Source: Maridesulfovibrio sp. (GTDB lineage: Bacteria > Desulfobacterota > Desulfovibrionia > Desulfovibrionales > Desulfovibrionaceae). Taken from it: DNA of 64,000 bases. Under the pieces are notes generated by a model that did no database searches, was not told where the DNA came from, and saw only the letters and a list, made by a program, of their open reading frames with translations. Made by a program: the position numbers and the translations under genes. The stretch lies in NCBI RefSeq assembly GCF_963667685.1, contig NZ_OY763930.1, forward strand, positions 1,843,501 to 1,907,500, in the 5' to 3' direction. Of this stretch, positions 51,623 to 60,942 are shown piece after piece (the stretch's first letter is position 1; each line of letters starts with the position of its first letter).

Positions 51623-54013
51623 TTAGAAGTTCTGTTCAGTTCTGGCGAGGATATCATCCTGCAGGGATTTATCGAGCGCGGTAAAGAATGCGCTGTAACC
51701 TGCTACGCGGACAACGAGTCCTTTGTATTTTTCCGGGTTGGCCTGTGCATCAAGCAGGGTATCCCGGCTGATGACGTTGTACTGAACGTGGAACCCGCCG
51801 TTCTGGAAGTATGCTTCAGTTACAGCTTTGAGGTTCTCCAGTCCTTTTTCTCCTTCGATTGCGGAGGGATGGAATTTCTGGTTCAACAGAGTTCCGTTGG
51901 AAGCGATTTCGTGGTCCAGCTTGGCAACCGAGAGAACGGAAGCGGTGGGACCGCAGGAATCGTAACCGGAGATAGGGGATACACCGTCTGCAAGCGGTGA
52001 CCATGCTTTACGTCCGTCAGGGGTAGCCATAACCACTGAACCCAGAGGTACGTTTGCGGAAGCGGGGTACAGGCCGGGCTGAAATTTACCGCCACGGGGG
52101 TTGGTGTATTTATTTACTTCTTCGCAGTAGATAAGTGCGGCTTCTTTGGCAATGTCATCTGCGTAGTCGTCATCGTTGCCGTACTTGGGAGCGCGGTTGA
52201 CCAGCATCATGCGCAGGTCTTCCTGACCTTCGAAGTTGTTGGCCAGTGCTGAGTGCAGTTCTTTGAGAGTAATTACTTCTTCATCGAAAACCAGCTTTTT
52301 GATTGCAGTCAAGGAGTCTCCGGCATTGGCAACACCTACGCCCTGCGGACCGGTGAAGTTGTAATGAGCTCCGCCTTCCTGCAATGATTTGGCTTCAGCG
52401 ATGCAGTCATCAACAAGGGATGACAGGAAAGGCAGCGGGCAATGTTTTCCGTGGGTCATATCCACGGCATTGTCGGCAGCGGCCATTAGTCTGACGAAGT
52501 AGGATGTCTGCTGGGTGTATGCTTCCATAACGTCATCAAAGGATTTGAATTCTTCTATTTTGCCGGTTTTGGGTCCGATCTGCTTTCCGGTGCGCTGGTC
52601 TACACCGTCGTTGAGAGACAGTTCTATTATTTTGGACATGTTGTAGAATGCTGCGTCGTGCCATCCTTCAGTCTTACCGCCCACCTGAGGCTCAACACAA
52701 CCGATGATACCATAATCACGGGCATCTTCACGCTCAAGGCCGCGGGCCAGCAATGCGGGAACGATTACGCGGTCATTGTAGTATGCGGGATAGCCCATAC
52801 CCATGCGGCTGAGTTCTGCCGCTTTTTTGTACAGCGGATCGGGAGTACCTTCGTGAATACGGATGGACAGGGACGGAGCGTAAAGTTTGGTGTTCGCTCC
52901 GGCTTGGAGAACAAGGTAGGACATGGCGTTTGTGGCGTCGGAACCGTCACGCTTCTGCCCGCCCACGATAAGGTTCATGAACATGGGATAACCGGCGAAA
53001 GCCATGGTAGAGTTTTCGTCGCGGACCTTGTTCAGTTCGGAAAATTTGATCCAGAGCATGTCCAGCATTTCCTGAGCCTGTTCAATAGAGATCTTATCAT
53101 TTTGCAGGAAGGGATTCATATACTGGTCAAAACGCATGGGGGAGATGGAGTGTCCGTTGGATTCAATCTGAATAACCAGATGTACGAACCAGAATGACTG
53201 CAATGCTTCCTGAAAGTTTTCAGCAGGCTGGGCAGGAACCTTGCGGCATATGCGGGCAATTTCCTTAAGTTCGATCCTGCGGGTGGGTTCTTCGCATGCG
53301 GAAGCCATTTTCTCAGCCAGATCGGCAAATCGCTCGGCAAAGGCAATAACAGCCTTGTTAGCGGTTATGACAGATTTGAGGAAATGCATCTGGTTCAGCT
53401 GCTCTCCGTCCGCGAAATCAAGGGTGGCAAGCTTGTCTTCAGCCTGTTTGATAATGGCGTTGATACCGACGTTGAGGACTTTATCATAGTTGGCAGAGAT
53501 ATGGCCGACACCGTTGTAGAAGTAGTTACCCACGGTGTAGACAACGTCGTTGTGTGCTTCGAGGGATTCGGCCGGCATGAGTTTGGAAGCAATCTCGTTA
53601 ACGGTCTTGCCATCCCAATAGGTAAAAGCTTCGCGCAGCTTGGATTTTACATCTTCTGAGATAAGGAAAACGTCAGCGGTTCTTTTTTCAAGGCGGTCAA
53701 GTTCCTCTTCAACCCATTTGCAGGAAAATTCAGGGAAGATGGGCGCGGAACGGGGCATGGAGCACTGGTTACCGACTATAAGTTCATCATCCTGAATAAA
53801 GATGGACATGTTGGAGAGAATTTTTTCAAGGGCTTTTGCGCGACGAATGGGCATGGGCTGGCCTTCTGTTTCCTTGTAGGATTCGGTGATCAGCACTGCA
53901 CGTTCAGCGCAGACCGCAGGGGCCGTATTCAGGAAACGATCGAGGGTTTTTACAACCCTGCCGGATGCGCCTACTGTCTTGGGGATTTCAACGCTGGGTT
54001 TGTTCTTGGTCAT
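51623..54013 (-). CDS. Glycyl-radical glycerol/1,2-propanediol dehydratase (B12-independent)
   Basis: A 796-residue glycyl-radical enzyme. The glycyl loop RVAGYSAFF has Gly772 and the thiyl site GCVEP has Cys439 and Glu441. Residues used by C. butyricum glycerol dehydratase are present at constant offset: His171 (GVGH), His288-Ser289 (NGHS) and Asp453 (GWHD). The N-terminal blocks (ERAVLITESYKETEGQP, VGNYFYNGVGH) also follow that enzyme. It removes water from glycerol or 1,2-propanediol to give 3-hydroxypropanal or propanal. Neighbours support this: an activase, a PduO-C-like protein and a PocR-domain sensor. No microcompartment or aldehyde/alcohol dehydrogenase genes are nearby. AAGGAG precedes the ATG. 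Confidence 0.92.
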   Translation of the reverse strand: MTKNKPSVEIPKTVGASGRVVKTLDRFLNTAPAVCAERAVLITESYKETEGQPMPIRRAKALEKILSNMSIFIQDDELIVGNQCSMPRSAPIFPEFSCKWVEEELDRLEKRTADVFLISEDVKSKLREAFTYWDGKTVNEIASKLMPAESLEAHNDVVYTVGNYFYNGVGHISANYDKVLNVGINAIIKQAEDKLATLDFADGEQLNQMHFLKSVITANKAVIAFAERFADLAEKMASACEEPTRRIELKEIARICRKVPAQPAENFQEALQSFWFVHLVIQIESNGHSISPMRFDQYMNPFLQNDKISIEQAQEMLDMLWIKFSELNKVRDENSTMAFAGYPMFMNLIVGGQKRDGSDATNAMSYLVLQAGANTKLYAPSLSIRIHEGTPDPLYKKAAELSRMGMGYPAYYNDRVIVPALLARGLEREDARDYGIIGCVEPQVGGKTEGWHDAAFYNMSKIIELSLNDGVDQRTGKQIGPKTGKIEEFKSFDDVMEAYTQQTSYFVRLMAAADNAVDMTHGKHCPLPFLSSLVDDCIAEAKSLQEGGAHYNFTGPQGVGVANAGDSLTAIKKLVFDEEVITLKELHSALANNFEGQEDLRMMLVNRAPKYGNDDDYADDIAKEAALIYCEEVNKYTNPRGGKFQPGLYPASANVPLGSVVMATPDGRKAWSPLADGVSPISGYDSCGPTASVLSVAKLDHEIASNGTLLNQKFHPSAIEGEKGLENLKAVTEAYFQNGGFHVQYNVISRDTLLDAQANPEKYKGLVVRVAGYSAFFTALDKSLQDDILARTEQNF

Positions 54014-54039
54014 TTTCCACTCCTTAAAATTGATAAAAT

Positions 54040-54441
54040 TTATTTAAAAGCCGCAAGACCTGCTTCAGCACAGGCTGTGTCTTGGGGCACGCTTCCGCCG
54101 CTTACACCGATTCCACCGATGATTTTTCCATCTTTTTCAATGGGCAATCCGCCGCCGAAAATAACAATGCGTCCATTGTCTGCGGTATGAATGCCGTACA
54201 GCTCCCCGCCGGGTTGACTTACCGAGCATAGGGTTTCGGTACTCATCTTGGCGGCTACGGCGGTGTAAGCCTTGTTTATGGACAGGTCGATGCTAACCAG
54301 AAGGGCATCATCCATGCGCACATGGGCTAAAAGATTTCCACCCTGATCAACTACGGCAATGACCATGGGCACGCCGATTTCTTCCGCTTTTTCTTGTGCT
54401 GCCGAGATCATCCGCAGCGCAATTTCTGTTGTTACCGGCAT
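54040..54441 (-). CDS. GlcG/HbpS-family protein (PduO C-terminal-like)
   Basis: A 133-residue protein of the GlcG/HbpS (DUF336) family, also found as the C-terminal domain of PduO. The family block VVDQGGNLLAHVRMDDA and the glycine-rich end GGIGVSGGSVPQDTACAEAG are present. Members bind heme or cobalamin-related ligands or act as accessory proteins in diol and glycolate metabolism. AAGGA precedes the ATG, and the gene sits 26 bases upstream of the dehydratase on the same strand, so it is the first gene of that operon. Confidence 0.88.
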   Translation of the reverse strand: MPVTTEIALRMISAAQEKAEEIGVPMVIAVVDQGGNLLAHVRMDDALLVSIDLSINKAYTAVAAKMSTETLCSVSQPGGELYGIHTADNGRIVIFGGGLPIEKDGKIIGGIGVSGGSVPQDTACAEAGLAAFK

Positions 54442-54849
54442 CGGTTTTCCTTAGCTAAAATTTGATATGAATCCGCATTTCTTCCATCACATTATGCAGT
54501 CCCTAAAGAGAAAATCATGCCATGCTGTGTTCTGTTTTGTATTGCGGATAGTTAGCGGCAATCTTTGGGTGACGGATCACAATAAGCTGTAATGTGGCTT
54601 GTCATCCGTGGTTGACAGTGAGCACAGGAAAGCAAAACATTTTTGTGGTTATGTAGTTAATATTTTGGCGGTTTGTGGGTGATTGTTTGTTTGGTTGACA
54701 TAAGGTTTACTGTGGTTGTCATCCGGGTGCTGTTTAAGGGGATAAAAGCATGGATTGCGCAGTGCGGCAGGATATGTTTACCTTGTTTCAAGGTTTGCAC
54801 CGGACTGGCATTGAAAGTGCTGTGCTTTGCGGAACAAGGTGGAATTGCA
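54442..54849. other. Divergent control region between the diol operon and its PocR sensor kinase
   Basis: No gene is seen in these 408 bases. The direct repeat TTGTCATCCG occurs at 54599-54608 and 54716-54725, and GGTGACGGATCAC near 54569 is an inverted relative. A plus-strand sigma-54-like promoter is present at 54806. No convincing -12 element was found for the minus-strand operon. Confidence 0.5.
54806..54821 (+). promoter_or_regulatory. Candidate sigma-54 promoter for the PocR kinase
   Basis: TGGCATTGAAAGTGCT has GG and GC 10 bases apart, with a good -24 and acceptable -12. The ATG at 54850 would follow a leader of about 18 bases. It supports the downstream start rather than an earlier in-frame ATG at 54673. 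Confidence 0.45.
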
Positions 54850-56733
54850 ATGGCAGAAGATAAAGTTATGGATAGTGGTGTACATGATGATTTCATTGAA
54901 GAACTGAACACCCTTCGTGGAAGGGTGGCGGAGCTTGAGGAATCTCATTTCAGGTATGAAAATTTCGGGACCAACCAGAGGTTGAAAACTATCGTGCCTG
55001 ATTCGCAGGACAATAGCAGACAGCATCGATTTGAAGATTATTTTGACGTGGAGGCCATCCAGCGTATTCAGGATGCTTTTTCCGAGGCTACTCGTGTTGC
55101 TTCTGTTATCACGGATCTGGATGGGCGGCCTATTACCCGGCCCAGTCGTTTCTGCCGCTTTTGCGGTCTGATCAGGGCTACGGACATGGGCCTTAAGAAT
55201 TGTATGCGGTCCGATGCTTCTTTTGGAACCAAGAGTCCGCTGGAACCGATCATGAGGCCCTGCCTGAGCGGTGGATTATGGGACGGCGGGACCAGCTTTT
55301 ATGTTGGTGATCGGCATATTGCCAACTGGATCATCGGGCAGGTGCGCTGCCCGCCCACCAGTGATGAACGCATCAGGCGTTATGCCCGCGAAATCGGGGC
55401 GGATGAGGACCAGCTTATGGAAGCCCTTTCTGAAGTCCCATCCATGACCCGTGACCAGTTTTTGAGCGTCTGTAACGCGCTTTGCCTTATAGCAAACCAG
55501 ATGTCCATTCTGGCCCGCAAGAATTTCCTGCAAGCGCAGGCCATTGCCCGGCGCAGGGCGGTGGAGGTTGCACTGCGGGAAAGTGAAGAACGTTTTCGAC
55601 AGCTTTCGCAATCAACCTTCGAAGCTATATTCATCCATCATCAGGGCGAAATTATGACCGCCAACCGGGCCGGACTGAACATGTTCGGCTATTCGCATGA
55701 AGAGTTGGCCGGACTCAATATTGATGATCTGGCTGATCCGGATTTTAGGGAAATAGTCCAGCGGCATACTTCCCGGACACGCAAGGGCCGTTTTGACGCC
55801 AATTTTCGTTGCCGCGACGGGCGTATGCTGATCTGTGAAATCCAGCAGCGCGAGATTATCTTTCAGGGAGAGAAGGTCGGTGTTTGCGCTATCCGCGATA
55901 TTACCGAGAGGGTCGAATCCGAGCGTCAGGCCAAGGAAAAAGAGCAGCAGTTGATTCAGGCCGATAAGATGGTTTCGCTGGGTGTACTGGTCTCCGGTAT
56001 GGCCCACGAGATAAACAATCCAAATAGTTTCATGACCCTGAATCTACCATTGCTTGAGGAGATCTGGCGCGATATTACTCCCATCCTTGAAGATTATTAC
56101 CATGAGAACGGTGATTTTCTGGCCGGAGGTCTGGAATATAATGAACTGCGCGGATTTATGCCTGACCTGCTGGCGCGAATGCAGGAAGGTTCAAGCCGGA
56201 TAAGCGGAATCGTGAACAGCCTTAAGGACTATTCTCGTTTGCAGCCCGGCGAGCTTATGTGGGAGGTCGATTTAGTAGATGTTATCCGTAATTCCCTGCG
56301 CCTGCTTGAGAATCTGATCAGCCAGAAGACCATGCGTTTTGAACTGGATCTGGCACCTGAGTTGCCGCAGGTTCGCGGTAATTCACAGCGTCTTTCGCAG
56401 GTGTTGATCAACCTGCTGGTGAACTCCTGTGAAGCTCTGACAGATCGTAAACAAGGAATTTTTCTGTCTTCAAAATTTGTGGCAGAGAGAAAAATGGTTG
56501 AGATTCTTGTTCGTGACGAAGGGGTGGGCATAGCCGAAGAACATTTGAAAAAGATAACCGATCCGTTCTTTACTACCAAGCGGACCAGTGGCGGAACAGG
56601 TTTAGGTCTGTCGGTGTCTTCCACAATCGTGCAGGAGCATGGCGGTAGACTGGAATTCTCAGCCAACCCCGGAGGCGGGACCGTTGTCCGCTTCTTTATT
56701 CCGGTAATTAAAGATGGTGGAGACGATGAATAA
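54850..56733 (+). CDS. Histidine kinase with PocR ligand-binding and PAS domains
   Basis: The ATG at 54850 (AAGGTGG upstream) gives 627 residues without membrane helices, so it is a soluble sensor. Residues about 60-235 match the PocR domain, with Cys102, Cys105, Cys118, Cys138 and Cys167 likely holding a metal. Then come a PAS domain (about 245-360), HisKA with His386 (GMAHEINNPNSF) and a HATPase (DEGVG, GGTGLGL). PocR in Salmonella activates propanediol genes in response to diol, so this kinase probably senses glycerol or propanediol for the adjacent dehydratase operon. It overlaps the regulator gene by 8 bases. Confidence 0.94.
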   Translation: MAEDKVMDSGVHDDFIEELNTLRGRVAELEESHFRYENFGTNQRLKTIVPDSQDNSRQHRFEDYFDVEAIQRIQDAFSEATRVASVITDLDGRPITRPSRFCRFCGLIRATDMGLKNCMRSDASFGTKSPLEPIMRPCLSGGLWDGGTSFYVGDRHIANWIIGQVRCPPTSDERIRRYAREIGADEDQLMEALSEVPSMTRDQFLSVCNALCLIANQMSILARKNFLQAQAIARRRAVEVALRESEERFRQLSQSTFEAIFIHHQGEIMTANRAGLNMFGYSHEELAGLNIDDLADPDFREIVQRHTSRTRKGRFDANFRCRDGRMLICEIQQREIIFQGEKVGVCAIRDITERVESERQAKEKEQQLIQADKMVSLGVLVSGMAHEINNPNSFMTLNLPLLEEIWRDITPILEDYYHENGDFLAGGLEYNELRGFMPDLLARMQEGSSRISGIVNSLKDYSRLQPGELMWEVDLVDVIRNSLRLLENLISQKTMRFELDLAPELPQVRGNSQRLSQVLINLLVNSCEALTDRKQGIFLSSKFVAERKMVEILVRDEGVGIAEEHLKKITDPFFTTKRTSGGTGLGLSVSSTIVQEHGGRLEFSANPGGGTVVRFFIPVIKDGGDDE

Positions 56734-58141
56734 AAATACTGGTTTGACTCCAAGATATCCCTTGTTGCTGGTTGATGATGAAGATTCATGGCTGCAAAGT
56801 TTCAGGGCCACCCTGCGATCACAGGGTATTGATAATGTGGTCCTGCTAAATGACGGAACCAAGGTCATGGAAACTCTGGCCGAGCGCAAGTTCTGCGCAG
56901 TGGCTGTGGATTTGATGATGCCTAATATCTCGGGTGAGGATTTAATACCGCAGATGGTGGAAGAGTACCCGGAACTCCCGGTGCTGGTTATATCCGGCCT
57001 GAACGAAATAAAGGCTGTTGTCAATTGCATCCGCAAAGGGGCGTTCGATTTTATCGTCAAAACCGAGGACCGCAATACGCTCATCGCCGGGGTGCGTCAT
57101 GCCATTGAGATTTTTGAACTCCGGCAGGAAAATAAGTCCTTGCAAAAGCGCTTCTTTAAGGATTCCCCGGATCGTCCGGAGTTATTCACGGAGATTGTGA
57201 CCGCCCATAAGGATATGATCTCCATCTTCAAATATATTGAGGCAATTGCCGAAACTTCGCGTCCGGTGCTTATTACCGGGGAATCCGGGGTGGGCAAGGA
57301 ACTCATTGCCAGAGCGGTGCACAACGCCAGCGGGCGTAAGGGTAATTTCGTAGCTGTGAATGTCGCCGGTCTGGATGATAATGTTTTTTCAGATACCTTG
57401 TTCGGACATAAGAAGGGAGCTTTCACCGGGGCTACGGAAGCACGGATCGGCTTGGTGGAAAAGGCTAAAAACGGGACTCTTTTTCTTGATGAGATCGGCG
57501 ACCTCAGTCCGGCTTCGCAAACCAAGCTGCTACGGCTGTTGCAGGAACATGAGTTCATGCCGCTCGGGTCAGATATGGCTAAGCGTTCCAGCGCGCGGAT
57601 TATTACTGCCACCCATCAGTCTATTAGCAGTATGCAGGAGCACGGCAAATTCCGTAAAGACCTATTTTTCAGGCTGCGCGGTCATATGCTGAAGATCCCG
57701 CCTCTCAGGGAGCGCAGGGGCGACCTGCCGCTCTTAATTTCCCACTTTATTGATGAAGTGCACATTGATTCCGGCAATGATGTTGAAGCGGATGTGCATG
57801 AAATATCATCTTTTTTGGGAGAATATCCCTTTCCGGGAAACGTTCGCGAGTTACAGCATCTGGTTCATGATGCGGCGAGTCTCTGCGGGTACAAAGAATT
57901 GAGACCAGAGCATTTTAAACAACTGCTGGTGGTGCCTGCTGATCTTGCTGAATCTTTAGACCATAGTCTCGACCTTGGTGAGAGTGTCTCATTCGGGACC
58001 CGGTTGCCAACATTGCAGGAAGTGCGTGCCCGGCTCATTGATGAAGCTTTGCGGCGTACCAAGGGGAATCAGTCATCCGCAGCCCAGCTTATCGGGGTTA
58101 CGCGGCAGGCGGTGAGTAAGTATTTGAAAAAGAACGGGTAG
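56726..58141 (+). CDS. Sigma-54-dependent response regulator, partner of the PocR kinase
   Basis: The ATG at 56726 (GGAG upstream) is preferred over one 12 bases earlier; 471 residues. Receiver with Asp62 and Lys near 105; the usual Thr of the phosphorylation switch is Ser (VISG). AAA+ domain with Walker A GESGVGKE, contact loop GAFTGA and Walker B FLDEIG; Fis-type helix-turn-helix at the end (GNQSSAAQLIGVTRQAVSKYL). Overlap with the kinase gene makes them one operon. Probable target: the dehydratase operon. Its stop codon lies inside a bidirectional terminator. Confidence 0.95.
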   Translation: MNKNTGLTPRYPLLLVDDEDSWLQSFRATLRSQGIDNVVLLNDGTKVMETLAERKFCAVAVDLMMPNISGEDLIPQMVEEYPELPVLVISGLNEIKAVVNCIRKGAFDFIVKTEDRNTLIAGVRHAIEIFELRQENKSLQKRFFKDSPDRPELFTEIVTAHKDMISIFKYIEAIAETSRPVLITGESGVGKELIARAVHNASGRKGNFVAVNVAGLDDNVFSDTLFGHKKGAFTGATEARIGLVEKAKNGTLFLDEIGDLSPASQTKLLRLLQEHEFMPLGSDMAKRSSARIITATHQSISSMQEHGKFRKDLFFRLRGHMLKIPPLRERRGDLPLLISHFIDEVHIDSGNDVEADVHEISSFLGEYPFPGNVRELQHLVHDAASLCGYKELRPEHFKQLLVVPADLAESLDHSLDLGESVSFGTRLPTLQEVRARLIDEALRRTKGNQSSAAQLIGVTRQAVSKYLKKNG

Positions 58142-58159
58142 AGAGTCTACCCGTTCTTT
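58129..58159. terminator. Bidirectional terminator overlapping the regulator stop codon
   Basis: AAAGAACGGGTAGA pairs perfectly with TCTACCCGTTCTTT (14 bp, loop GAG). It serves both the plus-strand regulator and the minus-strand phosphodiesterase gene. Confidence 0.9.
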
Positions 58160-58170
58160 GAATAGTTGCT

Positions 58171-59100
58171 TTACGAGAGTGCACGAACCGCATCGGCATA
58201 ATAATCCGTGAAGATACCGTCCACGCCCATCTCATTAAGTTTTTTCCACTCTTCTGGGGTGTTGGCGGTGTAAACAAACACAGCCAGATTCCGCGCGTGG
58301 GCTTTTTCAATGAATTCTCTGGAGATAGTCCGGTACCAGAGGTTCACAGATGTGGCATTCATGTCCGTTGCCGATTCCAGCAGTTCGTCAGTATAATATT
58401 TCCCGTTCAGACAGTCGGCCAGTTCGCCAGCCAGTTGGGAATGTATTTTTGCGTCCATGCATATTTTATCCAGCAGCGCCATGTTTTCCTGCAGGGTGGG
58501 GAATTTCGGAAGCATGTAATCTTCATTGCCGTAAGCAAAAAGCTCCGCAAAATATTTTTCCGCTTCCGCGCCGGTTTTCTTCAGCAGTGACTTGCGGCGG
58601 ATGGCTCCGTCCAGCAGTGCTATTTTTGCTTCCGGGCAGACTTCCCTTAGGGCTTCAAGTTCCGCCCAGTTGAATGAACTGGCTAATATATCCGCATTTA
58701 CAAGTTTCCCGGCAGTGACGTATTCATTAAAAAGCATCCCCGCTTTTGTTCCCGTATTGTTTCCCTTCAGTTCCATATGTATTGACGGACGCTTGTCCGC
58801 AGTGCAGGAAGCAAAGAAATCAAATACTTCACCGAGAAAAGGAATGCGGTCTTTCCCTCGTTTGGGGTCTCCGGCAAAGAGTTCTTTAAGCGCATTTGAA
58901 TCAGTGCTTGAGACCTCACCCTTGCCGGTGGAAACCTCTTCCAGATCAAGGTTGTGTACGACCACCAATTCGCCGTCTGCGCTGAGCTGAACGTCAAATT
59001 CAATGGCCGGTACTCCCTCAGATGTTACCTTCTCAAAAGAACGGATAGTGTTCTGGTTGAAACCGGGATATTTACAACCCCTATGACCAATGAGAATCAT
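58171..59100 (-). CDS. Glycerophosphodiester phosphodiesterase
   Basis: A 309-residue GDPD-family TIM-barrel enzyme that splits glycerophosphodiesters into sn-glycerol-3-phosphate and an alcohol. The active-site set is visible: His6-Arg7 (GHRG), Glu34 and Asp36 (AIEFDVQ), and His49 (VVHN). No signal peptide, so cytoplasmic. It lies 12 bases after dctM on the same strand and is probably the last gene of the TRAP transporter operon, hinting that the transporter imports a compound feeding this enzyme. Confidence 0.92.
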   Translation of the reverse strand: MILIGHRGCKYPGFNQNTIRSFEKVTSEGVPAIEFDVQLSADGELVVVHNLDLEEVSTGKGEVSSTDSNALKELFAGDPKRGKDRIPFLGEVFDFFASCTADKRPSIHMELKGNNTGTKAGMLFNEYVTAGKLVNADILASSFNWAELEALREVCPEAKIALLDGAIRRKSLLKKTGAEAEKYFAELFAYGNEDYMLPKFPTLQENMALLDKICMDAKIHSQLAGELADCLNGKYYTDELLESATDMNATSVNLWYRTISREFIEKAHARNLAVFVYTANTPEEWKKLNEMGVDGIFTDYYADAVRALS

Positions 59101-59112
59101 TTAAATCTCCAA

Positions 59113-60393
59113 TTATAATAAATTAGGCAGGAACATTACTATGGACGGCATATAGGTCACCATCACGAGTACTGCGAGCAGTGCGAGGATAAAGGGCCAG
59201 ATTTCTTTGCAGAACTGTCCTACCGTGGACCCGGTAATGGCGCAGGTTGTGAACATCATTGACCCGAACGGCGGGGTAATGCCGCCGATCATGATGTTTA
59301 CGATCATGATAAGTCCGAAGTGGATGAGGTCGATTCCCATATTTTTGACCAGCGGAACGAGCAACGGTGCTACGATGATCAGCAGCGCTCCACCTTCAAG
59401 GAACATACCCAGAAAAAGCAGCAGGAAGTTGATGACCACCAGAATGAGCCACGGGGAATCTGAGATTGCCAGAATGGCTCTGGTCAGCTGGTGCGGGATG
59501 CGTTCCCAGCTCATGTATTGCCCGAAAACAGATGCCGCGATGATGATCAGCATGACTGAGCTTGTGCCCAGAATGGTGTTCTTCATGATGATGGGAAAAT
59601 GTTCCCAGCGCAGCTGTTTATAGAAGAATGCACCGATGATGATGCAGAATAGAACTGCCATGGCCCCTGCTTCGGTGGGGGTGAAAACTCCGAAGCGTAT
59701 TCCGGCTATTATACCCAGCGGAAGGAGCAGGCCCCAGATTGATTCACGGGCCTGTTTGATGATTTCCCTGCCGGAGGCCATTTTTTCGCGTGATGGTTTG
59801 TAGTCCCTCTTTTTGGCGATGAAATGTACGGTCAGCATCAGGGCCAGACACATGAGAACGCCCGGGGTGTACCCACCGATAAACATCTTGGCTACGGAGA
59901 CCTGTGCTATTAGGGCGTAGATGATCAGGTTGATTCCCGGCGGAATAACCGGGGCGATGGCTGAAGATGCGGCTGTGATCGCTGTGGCGAAGGGGGTGCT
60001 GTAACCGCGTTTTGTCATCTGGGGCACGAGGATTTTTGACTGCATGGCCGCGTCTGCATTAGCGGAACCGGAGATACCGCCCATGAGGGTGGATAGCAGC
60101 ACATTTACCTGAGCCAGACCGCCGCGCAGGTGGCCGGTCAGCACGTCAGCCATTTTCATAAGGCTTGAGCTGATTCCCGAGAAGTTCATGATCTCCCCGG
60201 CCATGATGAAAAATGGAATAGCCAGAAGCGGAAAGGAAGCGGTTGAAGTGATAAACTTCTGTAGGATCAGGTCCGGCGGAGTGCCAACATCGCCGAAAGT
60301 GAAGTATGACAGCCCGGCTGCCAGCAGGGCGAAGGCAATGGGGATGCTGGTAAAATAAAGCGCCATTACTATGGTAACAGGAAAGGTAAGCAT
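59113..60393 (-). CDS. dctM: TRAP transporter large membrane subunit DctM
   Basis: A 426-residue membrane protein with about 12 helices, typical of the DctM subunit that moves substrate with Na+ using solute delivered by DctP. The blocks GGISGSANADAAMQSKILVPQM and ITAASSAIAPVIPPGINLIIY (each given in part), with a conserved Pro-Pro-Gly turn, are characteristic. It follows dctQ after 3 bases. Confidence 0.94.
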   Translation of the reverse strand: MLTFPVTIVMALYFTSIPIAFALLAAGLSYFTFGDVGTPPDLILQKFITSTASFPLLAIPFFIMAGEIMNFSGISSSLMKMADVLTGHLRGGLAQVNVLLSTLMGGISGSANADAAMQSKILVPQMTKRGYSTPFATAITAASSAIAPVIPPGINLIIYALIAQVSVAKMFIGGYTPGVLMCLALMLTVHFIAKKRDYKPSREKMASGREIIKQARESIWGLLLPLGIIAGIRFGVFTPTEAGAMAVLFCIIIGAFFYKQLRWEHFPIIMKNTILGTSSVMLIIIAASVFGQYMSWERIPHQLTRAILAISDSPWLILVVINFLLLFLGMFLEGGALLIIVAPLLVPLVKNMGIDLIHFGLIMIVNIMIGGITPPFGSMMFTTCAITGSTVGQFCKEIWPFILALLAVLVMVTYMPSIVMFLPNLL

Positions 60394-60396
60394 CTT

Positions 60397-60888
60397 CTAT
60401 TCTCCTTCTGCCTTAGAACCGAAAAGTTTACGCAGGTCGCCATAAAGGAATCCCAGAGCGTAGATAGCCATGAGTGAGAAACCCACAGTGAGGGCGAGAT
60501 TTACGTAGATGGCCGGAATATCGAGAACCGGAGTCCTTTTCATCTTGTTGGCCTGAATATAGAATACACTGAGATAGACAATGTAACCGTTAATGATGAA
60601 CATCAGCAGATCAATGACTACCGCAATGAAATTACGCCACAGCTGGGGACCTATCTGGCTGATCATGTCGATGCCGATGTGCATTTTGTAGCGGTAGGCT
60701 GCTGCTGATCCGACGAATACAGACCAGATAAAAGCCGTGGTAGCGACTTCCTCAGCCCAGAAAAGACCGCCCTGAAAAAGATAGCGCAGCGCAACGTTGA
60801 CAATAACCACCGCAACTGTGATGCAGAGGAAAAAACCGCTGACGTAAAGGTCGAAATTTTTGAACAGAAATTTTGATGCTTCAGACAT
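60397..60888 (-). CDS. dctQ: TRAP transporter small membrane subunit DctQ
   Basis: Start at 60888 (GGTGG 5 bases upstream) rather than the upstream GTG at 60897; 163 residues with four helices. The block LFWAEEVATTAFIWSVFVGSA is recognised (first 20 residues shown as LFWAEEVATTAFIWSVFVGS). It forms the membrane complex with DctM, and is separated from dctP by a strong hairpin. Confidence 0.92.
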   Translation of the reverse strand: MSEASKFLFKNFDLYVSGFFLCITVAVVIVNVALRYLFQGGLFWAEEVATTAFIWSVFVGSAAAYRYKMHIGIDMISQIGPQLWRNFIAVVIDLLMFIINGYIVYLSVFYIQANKMKRTPVLDIPAIYVNLALTVGFSLMAIYALGFLYGDLRKLFGSKAEGE

Positions 60889-60902
60889 TGTTACCACCCA
60901 AA

Positions 60903-60935
60903 ACGGGACATGGAAGTTGGACTTCCATGTCCCGT
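60903..60935 (-). promoter_or_regulatory. Intercistronic stem-loop between dctP and dctQ
   Basis: ACGGGACATGGAAGT pairs perfectly with ACTTCCATGTCCCGT (15 bp, 3-base loop), followed on the minus strand by TTTT. It should allow more DctP than DctQ/DctM to be made. Confidence 0.75.
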
Positions 60936-60942
60936 AAGGTTT

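Noticed and set aside
51623-54013. Glycyl-radical enzyme as isethionate sulfite-lyase, suggested by a TRAP transporter and a putative sulfite exporter in the window
   Set aside because: The dehydratase residues His171, Ser289 and Asp453 are all present at the positions of glycerol dehydratase, and the neighbours are PduO-C-like and PocR-type. The TRAP genes have their own regulator.
54507-54523. Sigma-54 promoter for the diol operon on the minus strand
   Set aside because: A good -24 (TGGCATG) is present, but the -12 position reads TTCTC and lacks the conserved GC.
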